A DNA stretch of 64,000 nt. Source: Spirochaetia bacterium. Its GTDB lineage: Bacteria > Spirochaetota > Spirochaetia > Treponematales > Treponemataceae. Shown here in pieces: positions 39,434-48,427 of this stretch. Position numbers and translations under genes: made by a program. The stretch spans positions 27,077-91,076 of the forward strand of contig JALELH010000030.1 in NCBI GenBank assembly GCA_022768865.1, read 5' to 3'. The notes below the pieces were generated by a model. The model had not been told where the DNA came from and did no database searches. It saw nothing but the letters and a program-made list of their open reading frames with translations. Every line of letters starts with the position of its first letter. The stretch's first letter is position 1.

Positions 39434-41125
39434 TTAATTTTCTTCCGCAATCCTTACATTGCACGTTTTCTTCCAAAAAGAAATGCCGTATTTAATTACT
39501 TTCTTGTAGCCCATAAGCTTATATTCCCTGTCGTAGTTGTTTGCCACGGCCTGGGATAATGCTTCGTCTGCTTTATCTGCCAGAGTTTCCAGAGTCTTTG
39601 CAACTTTAAGTTCAATTATGATTGCAATATTTCTGCGTGGACAAGATACAACTGTAATGTCTGTGCGGCCATCACCGTTTTCCCGGTTGCTTTTTGTAAG
39701 GAAGTCTTTTTTGTGTGCAAGAAGGGCTGTCATAAAACCGTGATAAAAAAGTTCCTGTGCATCAAAATAGCTGATTGAAGATTCAAGCCAGTAGTTTATT
39801 TCACTTTGCAATTCTTCTGCATTGCCTGCAATCAAAGCTTCAAAAACTTTATTGCTTTCGTTTGCTGGATTCCTGATTTCTTCCTTAATCCAGTCGGAAA
39901 TAATTCCCCTGTAAATAAAATTGATTTCTTTGTTTGGAATCATTAAAGTTGCCACACGCATAACGTCAACTGATTCAATTTTAATTGGCTTTAAATATCC
40001 GGTAAGCATAAGCATGTTCCAGATGCCGTCTATTTTTGTCTGCACGTCTGCATAGACAATTTCTTCGTGAAGTTCTGCCTTTACGGTTCCGCCGTTTATT
40101 AAAATTTCTATTTTCTGCTTTGTTTCTAAATCCGCATTCTGCACTAAGTCTTTAACTATTGCATTTGAACTTGTGTTTGACCAGTAGGCCTGGCATTCAA
40201 AATCCGGAGCTGCATTTGCATCCATCAAAAACTTTAAGACGCTCCACGGATTATAAATTTCGTCCTTGTAAAAAAGGTAGCCGTCATACCATTCTTTAAC
40301 GTCAGACATTCTGTTTCCAAGTCCGTAATATTCCAGCATTTGTTTTACTTCGCTTTCTGTAAAACCAAATTGTTTTGTAAACTTCGTGCTTGTAATCGAA
40401 TGAACGCAGAAATTGTTCAGTCCTGTAAAAATTGATTCCTTAGAAATACGAAGGCATCCTGTAAGGCAGGCAAATTCAAGGGAATCGTTTGTCTTTAAGG
40501 CATCTCCAAAAGAACTGCGGATTAAAGATACCATTTTGTCGTAATAGCCATTCTGCCATGCATAGTCAAGGGGAACATCATATTCATCGATTAAAATTAT
40601 GACTTTTGTTCCCGTTGCCTTGTACATGCAGTCAGATAAAAACTTAATTGCAGACGGATAAGAAAGCTCATCTGCCTCTTCGTTCATAAATTGTGTAAAT
40701 ATTTCTTTTTCCTTTGCAATAAGGTTTTCACTTTCTGCAACTTCTTTATGGCGTGTATATTCTTCGCGTATAAGCTCTTTAAAACCTTTGAATGCACTTT
40801 CATAAGTTGTGCAGGAAAGTTTTTTGAGCGTCAAAAAGATTACAGGATACTTTCCCTGTTCCTTCATGTATTTGTCGCCGGCTTTTGTAATTGCCAGTCC
40901 GTCAAAAAGATAGGCGTTGCTTTCAGGGGTCTTTTCAAAAAAACGCTGGATCATCTTCATGTTCAGAGTCTTTCCAAATCTGCGCGGACGAGTAAAAAGC
41001 TGAACTGCTGCAAGATTGTCAATAAGTTCTTTTATTAAGAGTGTTTTGTCAACGAAATAATAATCTTTATCAATAATAACCTTGAAATCTTCTATGCCGA
41101 TTGGGATTCTCTTTAAGTCAGACAT
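39434..41125 (-). CDS. AAA-ATPase_like / PD-(D/E)XK nuclease-superfamily (DUF1703-type) protein
   Basis: 'IPIGIEDFKVIIDKDYYFVDKTLLIKELIDN...LFTRPRRFGKTLNMKMIQRFFE', 'VIILIDEYDVPLDYAW'; C-terminal 'GRTDITVVSCPRRNIAIIIELKVAKTLETLADKADEALSQ'. Confidence 0.92.
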   Translation of the reverse strand: MSDLKRIPIGIEDFKVIIDKDYYFVDKTLLIKELIDNLAAVQLFTRPRRFGKTLNMKMIQRFFEKTPESNAYLFDGLAITKAGDKYMKEQGKYPVIFLTLKKLSCTTYESAFKGFKELIREEYTRHKEVAESENLIAKEKEIFTQFMNEEADELSYPSAIKFLSDCMYKATGTKVIILIDEYDVPLDYAWQNGYYDKMVSLIRSSFGDALKTNDSLEFACLTGCLRISKESIFTGLNNFCVHSITSTKFTKQFGFTESEVKQMLEYYGLGNRMSDVKEWYDGYLFYKDEIYNPWSVLKFLMDANAAPDFECQAYWSNTSSNAIVKDLVQNADLETKQKIEILINGGTVKAELHEEIVYADVQTKIDGIWNMLMLTGYLKPIKIESVDVMRVATLMIPNKEINFIYRGIISDWIKEEIRNPANESNKVFEALIAGNAEELQSEINYWLESSISYFDAQELFYHGFMTALLAHKKDFLTKSNRENGDGRTDITVVSCPRRNIAIIIELKVAKTLETLADKADEALSQAVANNYDREYKLMGYKKVIKYGISFWKKTCNVRIAEEN

Positions 41126-41254
41126 TTTGCACCTCCGTTCTGTAATAAATATACACTATATTTAGATAAATTGATATTGATTTAAGGCAAGTTAATCTGC
41201 AAACAGCTAAGCAAAAAAACTTCAGCCTTTATTTTCATTTATATAGGCAAAAAA

Positions 41255-41360
41255 TTTCATACGTATAAAAATAAATTTTCATACGTATAAACGGGTTAAT
41301 TTCATACGTATGAACGTAAATTTTCATACGTATAAACATAAATTTTCATACGTATGAAAT
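41255..41360. repeat. Tandem array of 5 palindromic units TTTCATACGTATRAA, ~22-bp period
   Basis: CATACGTAT begins at 41258, 41280, 41303, 41325 and 41347 (spacings 22, 23, 22, 22). Full unit TTTCATACGTATGAAA is a perfect palindrome. A degenerate half unit CGTATGAAA lies at 41382-41390. Confidence 0.9.
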
Positions 41361-41463
41361 CTAAAAAAAACCCAAAAAACCCGTATGAAATTTCCAAAAA
41401 CAGTAAAATGCAGTAAAAAAACATCAGTCAGGCAAAAAAACAAGAATTTATCCAGATCACACG

Positions 41464-41512
41464 CCAAAAAGTGACCGTTTTTTATTTTTTTAAATAATAT
41501 ATATGGAACCTA
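41464..41512 (+). repeat. Dispersed AT-rich box, copy 1 (CCAAAAAGTG...TTTTTTATTTTTTTAAATAATATATATGGAAC)
   Basis: Shares block order and wording with 63027-63080 and 63719-63757. Confidence 0.6.
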
Positions 41513-41539
41513 TCTTATGTCACCTTTAAAAAACAAGAA

Positions 41540-41562
41540 ACCCCTGGGGATGAGCCAGGGGT
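41540..41562 (-). terminator. Terminator of the porin-like gene
   Basis: ACCCCTGG-GGATGAG-CCAGGGGT; on the minus strand followed by TTTCTTGTTTTTT. Confidence 0.8.
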
Positions 41563-41614
41563 CTGCTTTATTAAACTACATTCGTAATTATGTTAAGCAA
41601 GTTGTTGGTCTGGA

Positions 41615-42919
41615 TTAGAACCAAACAGAAAGTGCAACTGGGATTGCCCATGCAAACTTGTCTTCGTACTGAAGTCTGCTGCCAAGGAAGCCGTTTCCGT
41701 TTGTTGATCCCTGGAAACCTACACCGAGGTAACCGTTAGATGAAACGTTCTTTGTGATTCCGATAAGGAAGCTGACTGCATCGTCTTCCAAACCTTTATC
41801 TTCAACTTTTGTTTCAGAGATGTAGCGAACATCTGCAGTAAGGTTAAGACCATCTGCAACACCTACATCAACACCTGCACCAAGCTGGAATTTTGGATCT
41901 ACATCAACATCTTCAATGTCATACATGAATACGGCACCAGAAGCGCTAACCTTTACATTGTCTGCAACCTGGTAAGAAGCACCTAAAGCAACCTTCATGT
42001 TGTAGTTGTCTCTTGCCTTTGCACCTTTTTCAGAAAGCTTAGCAGCCCAGTATTCTTTGTCTGCAAGTCTGTATTTGAAACCTGCTGTTACATAGAGGTT
42101 TTCTACTGCTGTAAGGTCAAATGCTGCTTCGAAGTCACCAATCTTTTCGCTCTTCTTTACAGCTTCTTTACCTTCTGAAAGTAATTTCCAGGTTGGTACT
42201 CCAAAAGTTTCATCCAAAGTTTCATCCAAAGAATTTGTAGTTTTACCATCTTTTGTTACAGATTTGTTAGCCCAGCCGTAAGTATTCTTTACAGCTTCTG
42301 CTTCGTTCTTGTCGTATCCGCCGAAGAATCCAGCTTTGATTTTACCAATGTCGTCGATTGTGTAAGCAGCAGCAACGTTGATGCTCTTGTATGTATCTTC
42401 TGCTGTTACAGAAAAGTCTGTAGAAAGTGGAACAAATGCGTATGCATAAAGGTTATCGATTGGTGTAACTTCAGCCAGCAAACCTTTTCCGCCCTGTCCG
42501 TCAAATGTAAGGCCTTCATCATCCTGAAGCCAGTTGCTTGGACGAATCCAGTTCCATGAACCATAGCACATATCACCACGGAGAGCGTTGTGGTCAAAAT
42601 CACCCATAGATACTTTAATCTGATCAATTGGCTTTACCCAAAGAAATCCCTGATCACCTGTTGAATAGCTTCCTGACCATGGGTCACCGAAGAACTGAAC
42701 GCAGAAACCTGCTTTTCCGTCTTCTGAAACGCCGTTTACGTCAAGACGAGCTGTACGTGCACCCCAACCCCAAGAGTTAGTAATGCCTGTGTAGTTTTCA
42801 TCACCATCAGATGCAACTGGTGCAGCTACTACACGCATAAATGTTCCGAATGTAATTTCTGCAAAAGCAGATGTTGTCAAAGCTGCAGCTGCAGCTACTG
42901 CGATAAGAGTCTTTTTCAT
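41615..42919 (-). CDS. Porin-like major outer-membrane beta-barrel protein
   Basis: Signal peptide MKKTLIAVAAAAALTTSAFAEITFGTFMRV; beta-rich, terminal F ('WAIPVALSVWF'); strong RBS (GGAGG). Confidence 0.7.
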   Translation of the reverse strand: MKKTLIAVAAAAALTTSAFAEITFGTFMRVVAAPVASDGDENYTGITNSWGWGARTARLDVNGVSEDGKAGFCVQFFGDPWSGSYSTGDQGFLWVKPIDQIKVSMGDFDHNALRGDMCYGSWNWIRPSNWLQDDEGLTFDGQGGKGLLAEVTPIDNLYAYAFVPLSTDFSVTAEDTYKSINVAAAYTIDDIGKIKAGFFGGYDKNEAEAVKNTYGWANKSVTKDGKTTNSLDETLDETFGVPTWKLLSEGKEAVKKSEKIGDFEAAFDLTAVENLYVTAGFKYRLADKEYWAAKLSEKGAKARDNYNMKVALGASYQVADNVKVSASGAVFMYDIEDVDVDPKFQLGAGVDVGVADGLNLTADVRYISETKVEDKGLEDDAVSFLIGITKNVSSNGYLGVGFQGSTNGNGFLGSRLQYEDKFAWAIPVALSVWF

Positions 42920-42991
42920 CTCTTAGCCTCCTTATTAGAAATCAAAATAAAAAATTTGATTTAAAATTTTATTTGTGCTAAGTTCACTCTT

Positions 42992-43094
42992 AAGAATTAC
43001 CTGGTGCAATCCTAATGGCCTCCTTGGGACTTTAGAGCCCGTAAATAAGACTAGGATCCCGCCCGCAGCTTTTTGCTGCGGAGTGGTAATTCTT
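42992..43094 (+). ncRNA. Structured RNA candidate upstream of the IS110 transposase (bridge-RNA candidate)
   Basis: Closing stem AAGAATTACC(42992-43001)/GGTAATTCTT(43085-43094); ATCCTA(43009-43014)/TAGGAT(43052-43057); CCGCAGC-TTTTT-GCTGCGG(43063-43081); GGGaCT-TTAG-AGCCC hairpin. Confidence 0.65.
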
Positions 43095-43112
43095 TTTTTT
43101 AAGGAATAATTT

Positions 43113-44324
43113 ATGTTTATAGTAGGAATTGATATCGCAAAAAAAAGTCATCAGGGAATAATAATAGATTCAGAAGGAAAGCCTGTAGGCAAAACCTTCA
43201 AATTTAAAAATACAATGGAAGGTTTTGATAACCTTCTTGGCATAATTAAAGAGGTTGATTCAGATATTTCTCATTTTGAAGTCGGCATGGAAGCAACAGG
43301 CCATTACTGGATAAATCTTTATACGCGTTTAATAGACAAGGGATTTAAAGTCCACGTAATTAATCCACTTCAGTCAGATGCCATAAGGAATTTGTATCTT
43401 AGAAAAACAAAAACAGATTCAGTAGATTCAAAATTAATTGCAAATGTAATCCGTTTTGGGGAATATACTGAAACCCGCTTAACAGATGATAAGCTTCTTG
43501 CAGTCAGGGAACTTTCTCGACAAAGATTTTATCTTGTTGATTTAAATTCAGACTTAAAAAGAAAAGTAGTTGTAGTAATGGATAAAATTTTCCCGGAATA
43601 TCAGAAAACCTTTTCTGACATGTTTGGTAAAACTTCCTGTGCAATTCTAAAAAGGTGTCCGTCGGCAAAGGAAGTTAATGACATTCCACTTGATGAACTT
43701 ACTTCCATTGTTCAGGAAGCAAGCAGAAAGAAATTTTCTACTAATAAAGCAAATGAAGTTAAGGCAAAGGCAAAAAATTCTTTCAGTGCACTTATTCAGA
43801 CTGAACACTATTCTATTCTGGTAAAGCAGATGGTTGAACAGATTGAAATGAATGAAAAGCAGATTAAGGATCTGGAAAAAGTTATTGCAGAAAAATTCGA
43901 TCAGCTTAATTCAAAGATAACTCAGATTCCAGGAATCGGCCCGGTTTTAGGTGCTGTAATTGTAAGTGAAATCGGCGATATAAACAGATTTTCTTCTCCT
44001 AAAAAACTTGTAGCATACGCAGGCATTGACCCGTCCATAAAACAATCCGGTGATTTTTTAAGTTCGGCAAATCATATGTCTAAAAGAGGTTCTCCGTATT
44101 TAAGGCGTGCTCTTTGGATAGCAAGTTTTGTAAATTTAAATCATAATAAGGAAATAGCTGAACTTTATACTAAAAAAACTGATGGGGGTAAAAGTCATTA
44201 TAGAACCATGGGCTTTTTGTGCCATAAACTCCTGAATATTATTTATGTAGTTTTAAAAAACAATGTGGATTATGTTCCGTATTATAATCAGGAAGAACCT
44301 GAACAGGAAAAAAAGTGCTCTTAG
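43113..44324 (+). CDS. IS110-family transposase (DEDD + Transposase_20)
   Basis: 'FIVGIDIAKKSHQGIIIDSEGK', 'EATGHYWINLYTRLIDKGFKVHVINPLQSDAIRNLYLRKTKTDSVDSKLIA', 'ITQIPGIGPVLGAVIVSEIGDINRFSSPKKLVAYAGIDPSIKQSG...MSKRGSPYLRRALW'. Confidence 0.93.
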   Translation: MFIVGIDIAKKSHQGIIIDSEGKPVGKTFKFKNTMEGFDNLLGIIKEVDSDISHFEVGMEATGHYWINLYTRLIDKGFKVHVINPLQSDAIRNLYLRKTKTDSVDSKLIANVIRFGEYTETRLTDDKLLAVRELSRQRFYLVDLNSDLKRKVVVVMDKIFPEYQKTFSDMFGKTSCAILKRCPSAKEVNDIPLDELTSIVQEASRKKFSTNKANEVKAKAKNSFSALIQTEHYSILVKQMVEQIEMNEKQIKDLEKVIAEKFDQLNSKITQIPGIGPVLGAVIVSEIGDINRFSSPKKLVAYAGIDPSIKQSGDFLSSANHMSKRGSPYLRRALWIASFVNLNHNKEIAELYTKKTDGGKSHYRTMGFLCHKLLNIIYVVLKNNVDYVPYYNQEEPEQEKKCS

Positions 44325-44445
44325 GAAAAGCAAAGTTGCCGAACCAATTGCCACATAAAACATCTATTAAATAATTTGCTTTCGGCGTTTCGGCGTTTAC
44401 AATTAGTTTTTACAACTATATAATAGAAGAATATAGAGGAATTCT

Positions 44446-45513
44446 TTGTATACAAGAGAAATTAAAGAAACACCAGATGCACTTGTCCAAAACAACAAGC
44501 CTGTTTTTGGTTCTTTCAAAGGGCACCCTAAAAGATTTGACATCCGTGGAGTTTTTAAACCATACGGAACTTTTCCGCTCCCTACATTTATTACTAACCT
44601 CCGCATAAAAAGCCGTCTGAATTTTTCTTTTGACATTGGTGATTATATCGGCCGCATAATTTTTGTTGATGCTAAAATCATAGGATATTCAGAAGTAATT
44701 TTCTGGAATAAGAATACAAAACAGAAATTTGCATACCATTCTCTTATGAGCATGAGGAAACGCTTTGTTCCACACGACCTGGACTTTGCATCAACTACAA
44801 GTTATTCAAGAAAAAGATACATAAGGATTAGCTGGGACAGAAAACATGGTAAAATCTCTGCTGTTTTTGATTTAAAAGGAGATTCCGTCAGGCCTTCTGC
44901 ACATGGTGCTATTTCTGCTGATTTTACAGATGACCAGTTTGCCGAAATGACGTGTTCGAGGCCTAATCCGACTTCAAGGCGTTGTTCTGCACTTTACGAC
45001 TGTTCCCTTTCTGCAAAAGGAACTTTAAGCCTTGTTTATAAAAATGGTGAAACTAAAACAATGGCAGACAGCACTGGCGTTGCCAGTTTTAATATTACAA
45101 GAACCTATATGCGGTTCCGTTCTCATGGGGAATTTATAGAAGCCTTTTCAAAAGTAAAAGGCCACAATTTAGTCTTTCATATTGCCGCAGAATCCCATGA
45201 TGCATCAAATACAGACAAATATAATTTAAATATGCTTTTTTACAACGGCAAGGCAACACCACTCCCGCCTGTAGTAATAACTCATACCATGGGAATTAAT
45301 GGCCAGTGGGTAATTCAGGATACAGAAAATATGGTTGACTTAACTTTTACGCCTGTTTCTTCAAGTTTAAAGAAGATTAGTGCCATAATATTGCGCACAG
45401 TTTATAGAAGCATATACGGAACTTTTGAAGGAACTCTGGTAACAGCAGATGGTGAAAAAATAACATTCAAATCCCTGCCTGGATTAGCCGAAAATTACTT
45501 GATAAGGCTTTAA
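44446..45513 (+). CDS. DUF2804-like conserved protein
   Basis: 'FGSFKGHPKRFDIRGVFKPYGTFPLPTFITNLRIKSRLNFSFDIGDYIGRIIFVDAKIIGYSEVIFWNKNTKQKFAYHS'. TTG start. Confidence 0.65.
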   Translation: MYTREIKETPDALVQNNKPVFGSFKGHPKRFDIRGVFKPYGTFPLPTFITNLRIKSRLNFSFDIGDYIGRIIFVDAKIIGYSEVIFWNKNTKQKFAYHSLMSMRKRFVPHDLDFASTTSYSRKRYIRISWDRKHGKISAVFDLKGDSVRPSAHGAISADFTDDQFAEMTCSRPNPTSRRCSALYDCSLSAKGTLSLVYKNGETKTMADSTGVASFNITRTYMRFRSHGEFIEAFSKVKGHNLVFHIAAESHDASNTDKYNLNMLFYNGKATPLPPVVITHTMGINGQWVIQDTENMVDLTFTPVSSSLKKISAIILRTVYRSIYGTFEGTLVTADGEKITFKSLPGLAENYLIRL

Positions 45514-45539
45514 ACTTTTTTAGTTTTCGGGAGGCTCAT

Positions 45540-47558
45540 ATGTCAGATCAGAATTCACCTAAACGAACCCTTGAACCGGGGACACTGGATAAAACAAGAA
45601 AAAATATAGGACCTATAGATGATGCAGAAGCTATTGCAATGCAGAAAATCCTTGGCGGAGAAATTTTAAAAGAAAAGGCAGCTCCAATAGATTATTCTAA
45701 AATGCCGAAAAACAGAAACCGCAGGGAAGCAGTTGTAAGGGCATCGGGAAAAATGTCTTCTGACGTTTCAAATGAAAGCGCAAGTTTCGGCTCATCTTCA
45801 TCTTCTGCATTTGTAGGAGGAAGGCCATCTGGAGGAAAGAAAGTGAAAACTGATGAAGGTTTGCCGGAAATTTCGGCACGTGAACTTAAACTAATGGACC
45901 GCTGCATGATGTCTGCAGCATACAATATTAAACCTGACTTCGGTTTCTTTAATTTTCTTTTCAGAATGTCTGCAAAAAATAAAGAAAAGGTTCAGAAGAA
46001 CTTAGGCGACTATGTTATTAAACGCCATGTAGACCATATTCAGGCTTTTGTTACAACAATTAAGACTTTTATTCAGATTTCACCGGATGCCTATAAAGCA
46101 AAGATTGCAACGGAAACAGATTTAAAGTTTAAGTTTTTAAGAACCATTGGAAAATGGCAGATTAAGGATTTAAAAAATCTTGCATTTGAAGTAGAAGATG
46201 CCGCAGAAATTCTTACAGTGCCAATGCTGATTCCTATTGTGCGCTCAATGTATCGTCTGCTGCTTACCGTTTACTATGTCGGGGATCAGCAGGTTTCAGC
46301 ACTTATACGTGAAATTTACACAGATCTTGGAACATATCCAAATTCTGATAAAGTCAGGCTCCAGAGCCTGGCAAAACAGGGGCTTACAGAATGGCTTTAT
46401 CTGCATGATCAGATAATTAAGGGATTTTATCCGCTTCTAATGAGAATGTGTTCTACTGAGTATGTGGAGTTTCCTGATTTCTTTAAAGTTAAGATTGCGG
46501 ATATTTTAAAATTCCTGAGCATTTCAAAATTTGATCTTCTTCTTCCGGAAAAAAGAAAGCCGGAAGAAAAAAAGAATGCAGAGAAAAAAGAAGAAAAGAA
46601 GAAAGAGCCGCGCAAAATTATTGGAGAAAAAAATGAAGTTGTAAACATGGGATTAAAAATTCTTGAACAGCTTTTCCCGGAAGCAGGATTCCTTCATCTG
46701 GACGACCATCCGGATTTATATCCTTATTTCCAGCCAATTTACAATTTCGTAGACGGCTTTAATGTAATTCATCCTGAAAATCCGCTTCAGGTTACAATTG
46801 TTCTTATTCTTATTATTGAGGATTTATTTAAGGGCTGCCGTAACATAAAATTCAATATTGAAGCAGATGAAGTATTAGGTGCAATTCCAGATAAGCTTGA
46901 TGTCGTAATGAATGACTGGATTTCCTATTATGAAGATCTTTTTGGCAAAAAAATCGGCGATTATCTGCGGACCTACGTCAACACACTTTATTCTCAGCGC
47001 GATTATGCACAGACAAATTTTGGAAAAGAAAATCTTAATAATATTTTGTGGAGGATGAGATATTTCTTCCTTCCAAATTTTAAATTCAATGCTCCTGTTC
47101 TTCAAAAACCAATTAACGACACAAAGTATAAGCCTTTCTATGGAAGAACTGATTATGTGCGTACTGTATTTGCAACTTTAACAAGAAGAATTGACGAAAA
47201 TGCTGCTGGTAAAAAAACTGTTTTAGGTGTTATGAATCCTTGGGAAAAATATTCTTTTGAACTTCCAAATCCGGTTTCAAAAAGAATTGATGTTCTTCTT
47301 GGTGCAAAAAGAGACGCCTCTGTAAGTGCAGCAACAAATGCAAACCTTATAAAATATACTTACTGCATTATGTCTGTTCTTGACTGGTGGGTAAATAATC
47401 CTGCAAGCCCGGCTTACACATCATCTGATTCAACAAAGCTTTATCGTGTAAATCCGGCCGACGGTGCACCTCAGTTTTCTGTTGAATTAAGGACTAATCA
47501 GAATCAGCTTTTTGCTGATGGTGTAAAAAAAGCAATAGAAGCCAGAAAGAATAAATAA
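45540..47558 (+). CDS. Large conserved-hypothetical protein (spirochaete type, 672 aa)
   Basis: Long uninterrupted ORF with good RBS (GGGAGG); no domain recognised by eye; KE-rich linker 'EKRKPEEKKNAEKKEEKKKEPRK'. Confidence 0.8.
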   Translation: MSDQNSPKRTLEPGTLDKTRKNIGPIDDAEAIAMQKILGGEILKEKAAPIDYSKMPKNRNRREAVVRASGKMSSDVSNESASFGSSSSSAFVGGRPSGGKKVKTDEGLPEISARELKLMDRCMMSAAYNIKPDFGFFNFLFRMSAKNKEKVQKNLGDYVIKRHVDHIQAFVTTIKTFIQISPDAYKAKIATETDLKFKFLRTIGKWQIKDLKNLAFEVEDAAEILTVPMLIPIVRSMYRLLLTVYYVGDQQVSALIREIYTDLGTYPNSDKVRLQSLAKQGLTEWLYLHDQIIKGFYPLLMRMCSTEYVEFPDFFKVKIADILKFLSISKFDLLLPEKRKPEEKKNAEKKEEKKKEPRKIIGEKNEVVNMGLKILEQLFPEAGFLHLDDHPDLYPYFQPIYNFVDGFNVIHPENPLQVTIVLILIIEDLFKGCRNIKFNIEADEVLGAIPDKLDVVMNDWISYYEDLFGKKIGDYLRTYVNTLYSQRDYAQTNFGKENLNNILWRMRYFFLPNFKFNAPVLQKPINDTKYKPFYGRTDYVRTVFATLTRRIDENAAGKKTVLGVMNPWEKYSFELPNPVSKRIDVLLGAKRDASVSAATNANLIKYTYCIMSVLDWWVNNPASPAYTSSDSTKLYRVNPADGAPQFSVELRTNQNQLFADGVKKAIEARKNK

Positions 47559-47588
47559 AATACAGCTTTTTGAAATTATAAAATTACG

Positions 47589-47626
47589 AATGCCGTATTG
47601 CTTAATAAGCAGTTCGGCATTTTTTT
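47589..47626 (+). terminator. Intrinsic terminator
   Basis: AATGCCG...TGCTT-AAT-AAGCA...CGGCATT followed by a T-run. Confidence 0.8.
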
Positions 47627-47686
47627 ACATTAAGTTTTCTTTAACTTTAATTTGCGTTTTTGATTAAGTGCATTTATAATTTATTT

Positions 47687-48421
47687 ATGTATTTAATTAA
47701 AAATCTGGTAGAATATTATGATGAGCTGTTTCCCGTAACGGAAGCACAAAAAAGTTTTTTTACATCCTTTACTGAAGTTTATAAAAGTCCGTTGCATTTT
47801 CTTGCTGTTCAATGCGGAACAGGACTTTTAGAACACACTCTTGCGCGTCTCGGGCATGATGTAACGGGGATAGAAAACGGGGAAGAACTTCTCCATGTTG
47901 CTAACTTGCGCCGCAGAAGCCAGCTTATGTTCATAAGATTTTTTAAGATGTTCATTCCTGATATGACTAAATTTCTTGGAAAATCTTTTTACAATGTAAT
48001 TTATGTTCTAAACGACCGCTTAATGTTTTTCCGCGATGCAGAAGAAATTCAGAATTTCTTAAATGATGCAAAAAAGCTTCTTGCTCCTGGCGGTGTAATC
48101 ATTTTTGAACTAACTAATTTTGAAAAATACGGCGACAGCAAATTAATTGTCCTTCCTACAAAAGAAAGCGTGCGGGCAAAACTCTATTCAGAAATTCTAA
48201 CAGAAGAAGACGGCAGTAAAACTATAAACATAAATATAGAAAACAGTTCTGAAAAAATCCTTTCTGTAGTAAATAATTTTCCGGTCTGTGCCGTAACTGC
48301 ATCAGAAATAGAAACATTTGCAGAAAAAGCAGGATTCAGCGGCATAGACTTTTATGCAGACTTTGAAAAAAATCCGTTTACAGGAAATGAAGATAGTTTT
48401 ATTGCCGTGATTAATTCCTGA
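47687..48421 (+). CDS. Class I SAM-dependent methyltransferase
   Basis: 'LHFLAVQCGTGLLEHTLARLGHDVTGIENGEELLHVA', 'AKKLLAPGGVIIFELTNF'. Start probably 47687 (MYLIKNLVEYYDELFP). Confidence 0.75.
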   Translation: MYLIKNLVEYYDELFPVTEAQKSFFTSFTEVYKSPLHFLAVQCGTGLLEHTLARLGHDVTGIENGEELLHVANLRRRSQLMFIRFFKMFIPDMTKFLGKSFYNVIYVLNDRLMFFRDAEEIQNFLNDAKKLLAPGGVIIFELTNFEKYGDSKLIVLPTKESVRAKLYSEILTEEDGSKTININIENSSEKILSVVNNFPVCAVTASEIETFAEKAGFSGIDFYADFEKNPFTGNEDSFIAVINS

Positions 48422-48427
48422 TAAAAA

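Noticed and set aside
39434-41125. AAA-ATPase/DUF1703 gene as a stand-alone new defence gene
   Set aside because: This family is already described and is abundant in Treponema and anaerobes; the array upstream is the notable part, not the gene itself.
41255-41360. CRISPR or coding-repeat interpretation of the CATACGTATG array
   Set aside because: Most of each unit is conserved and palindromic, the period is not a multiple of 3, and no ORF spans it.
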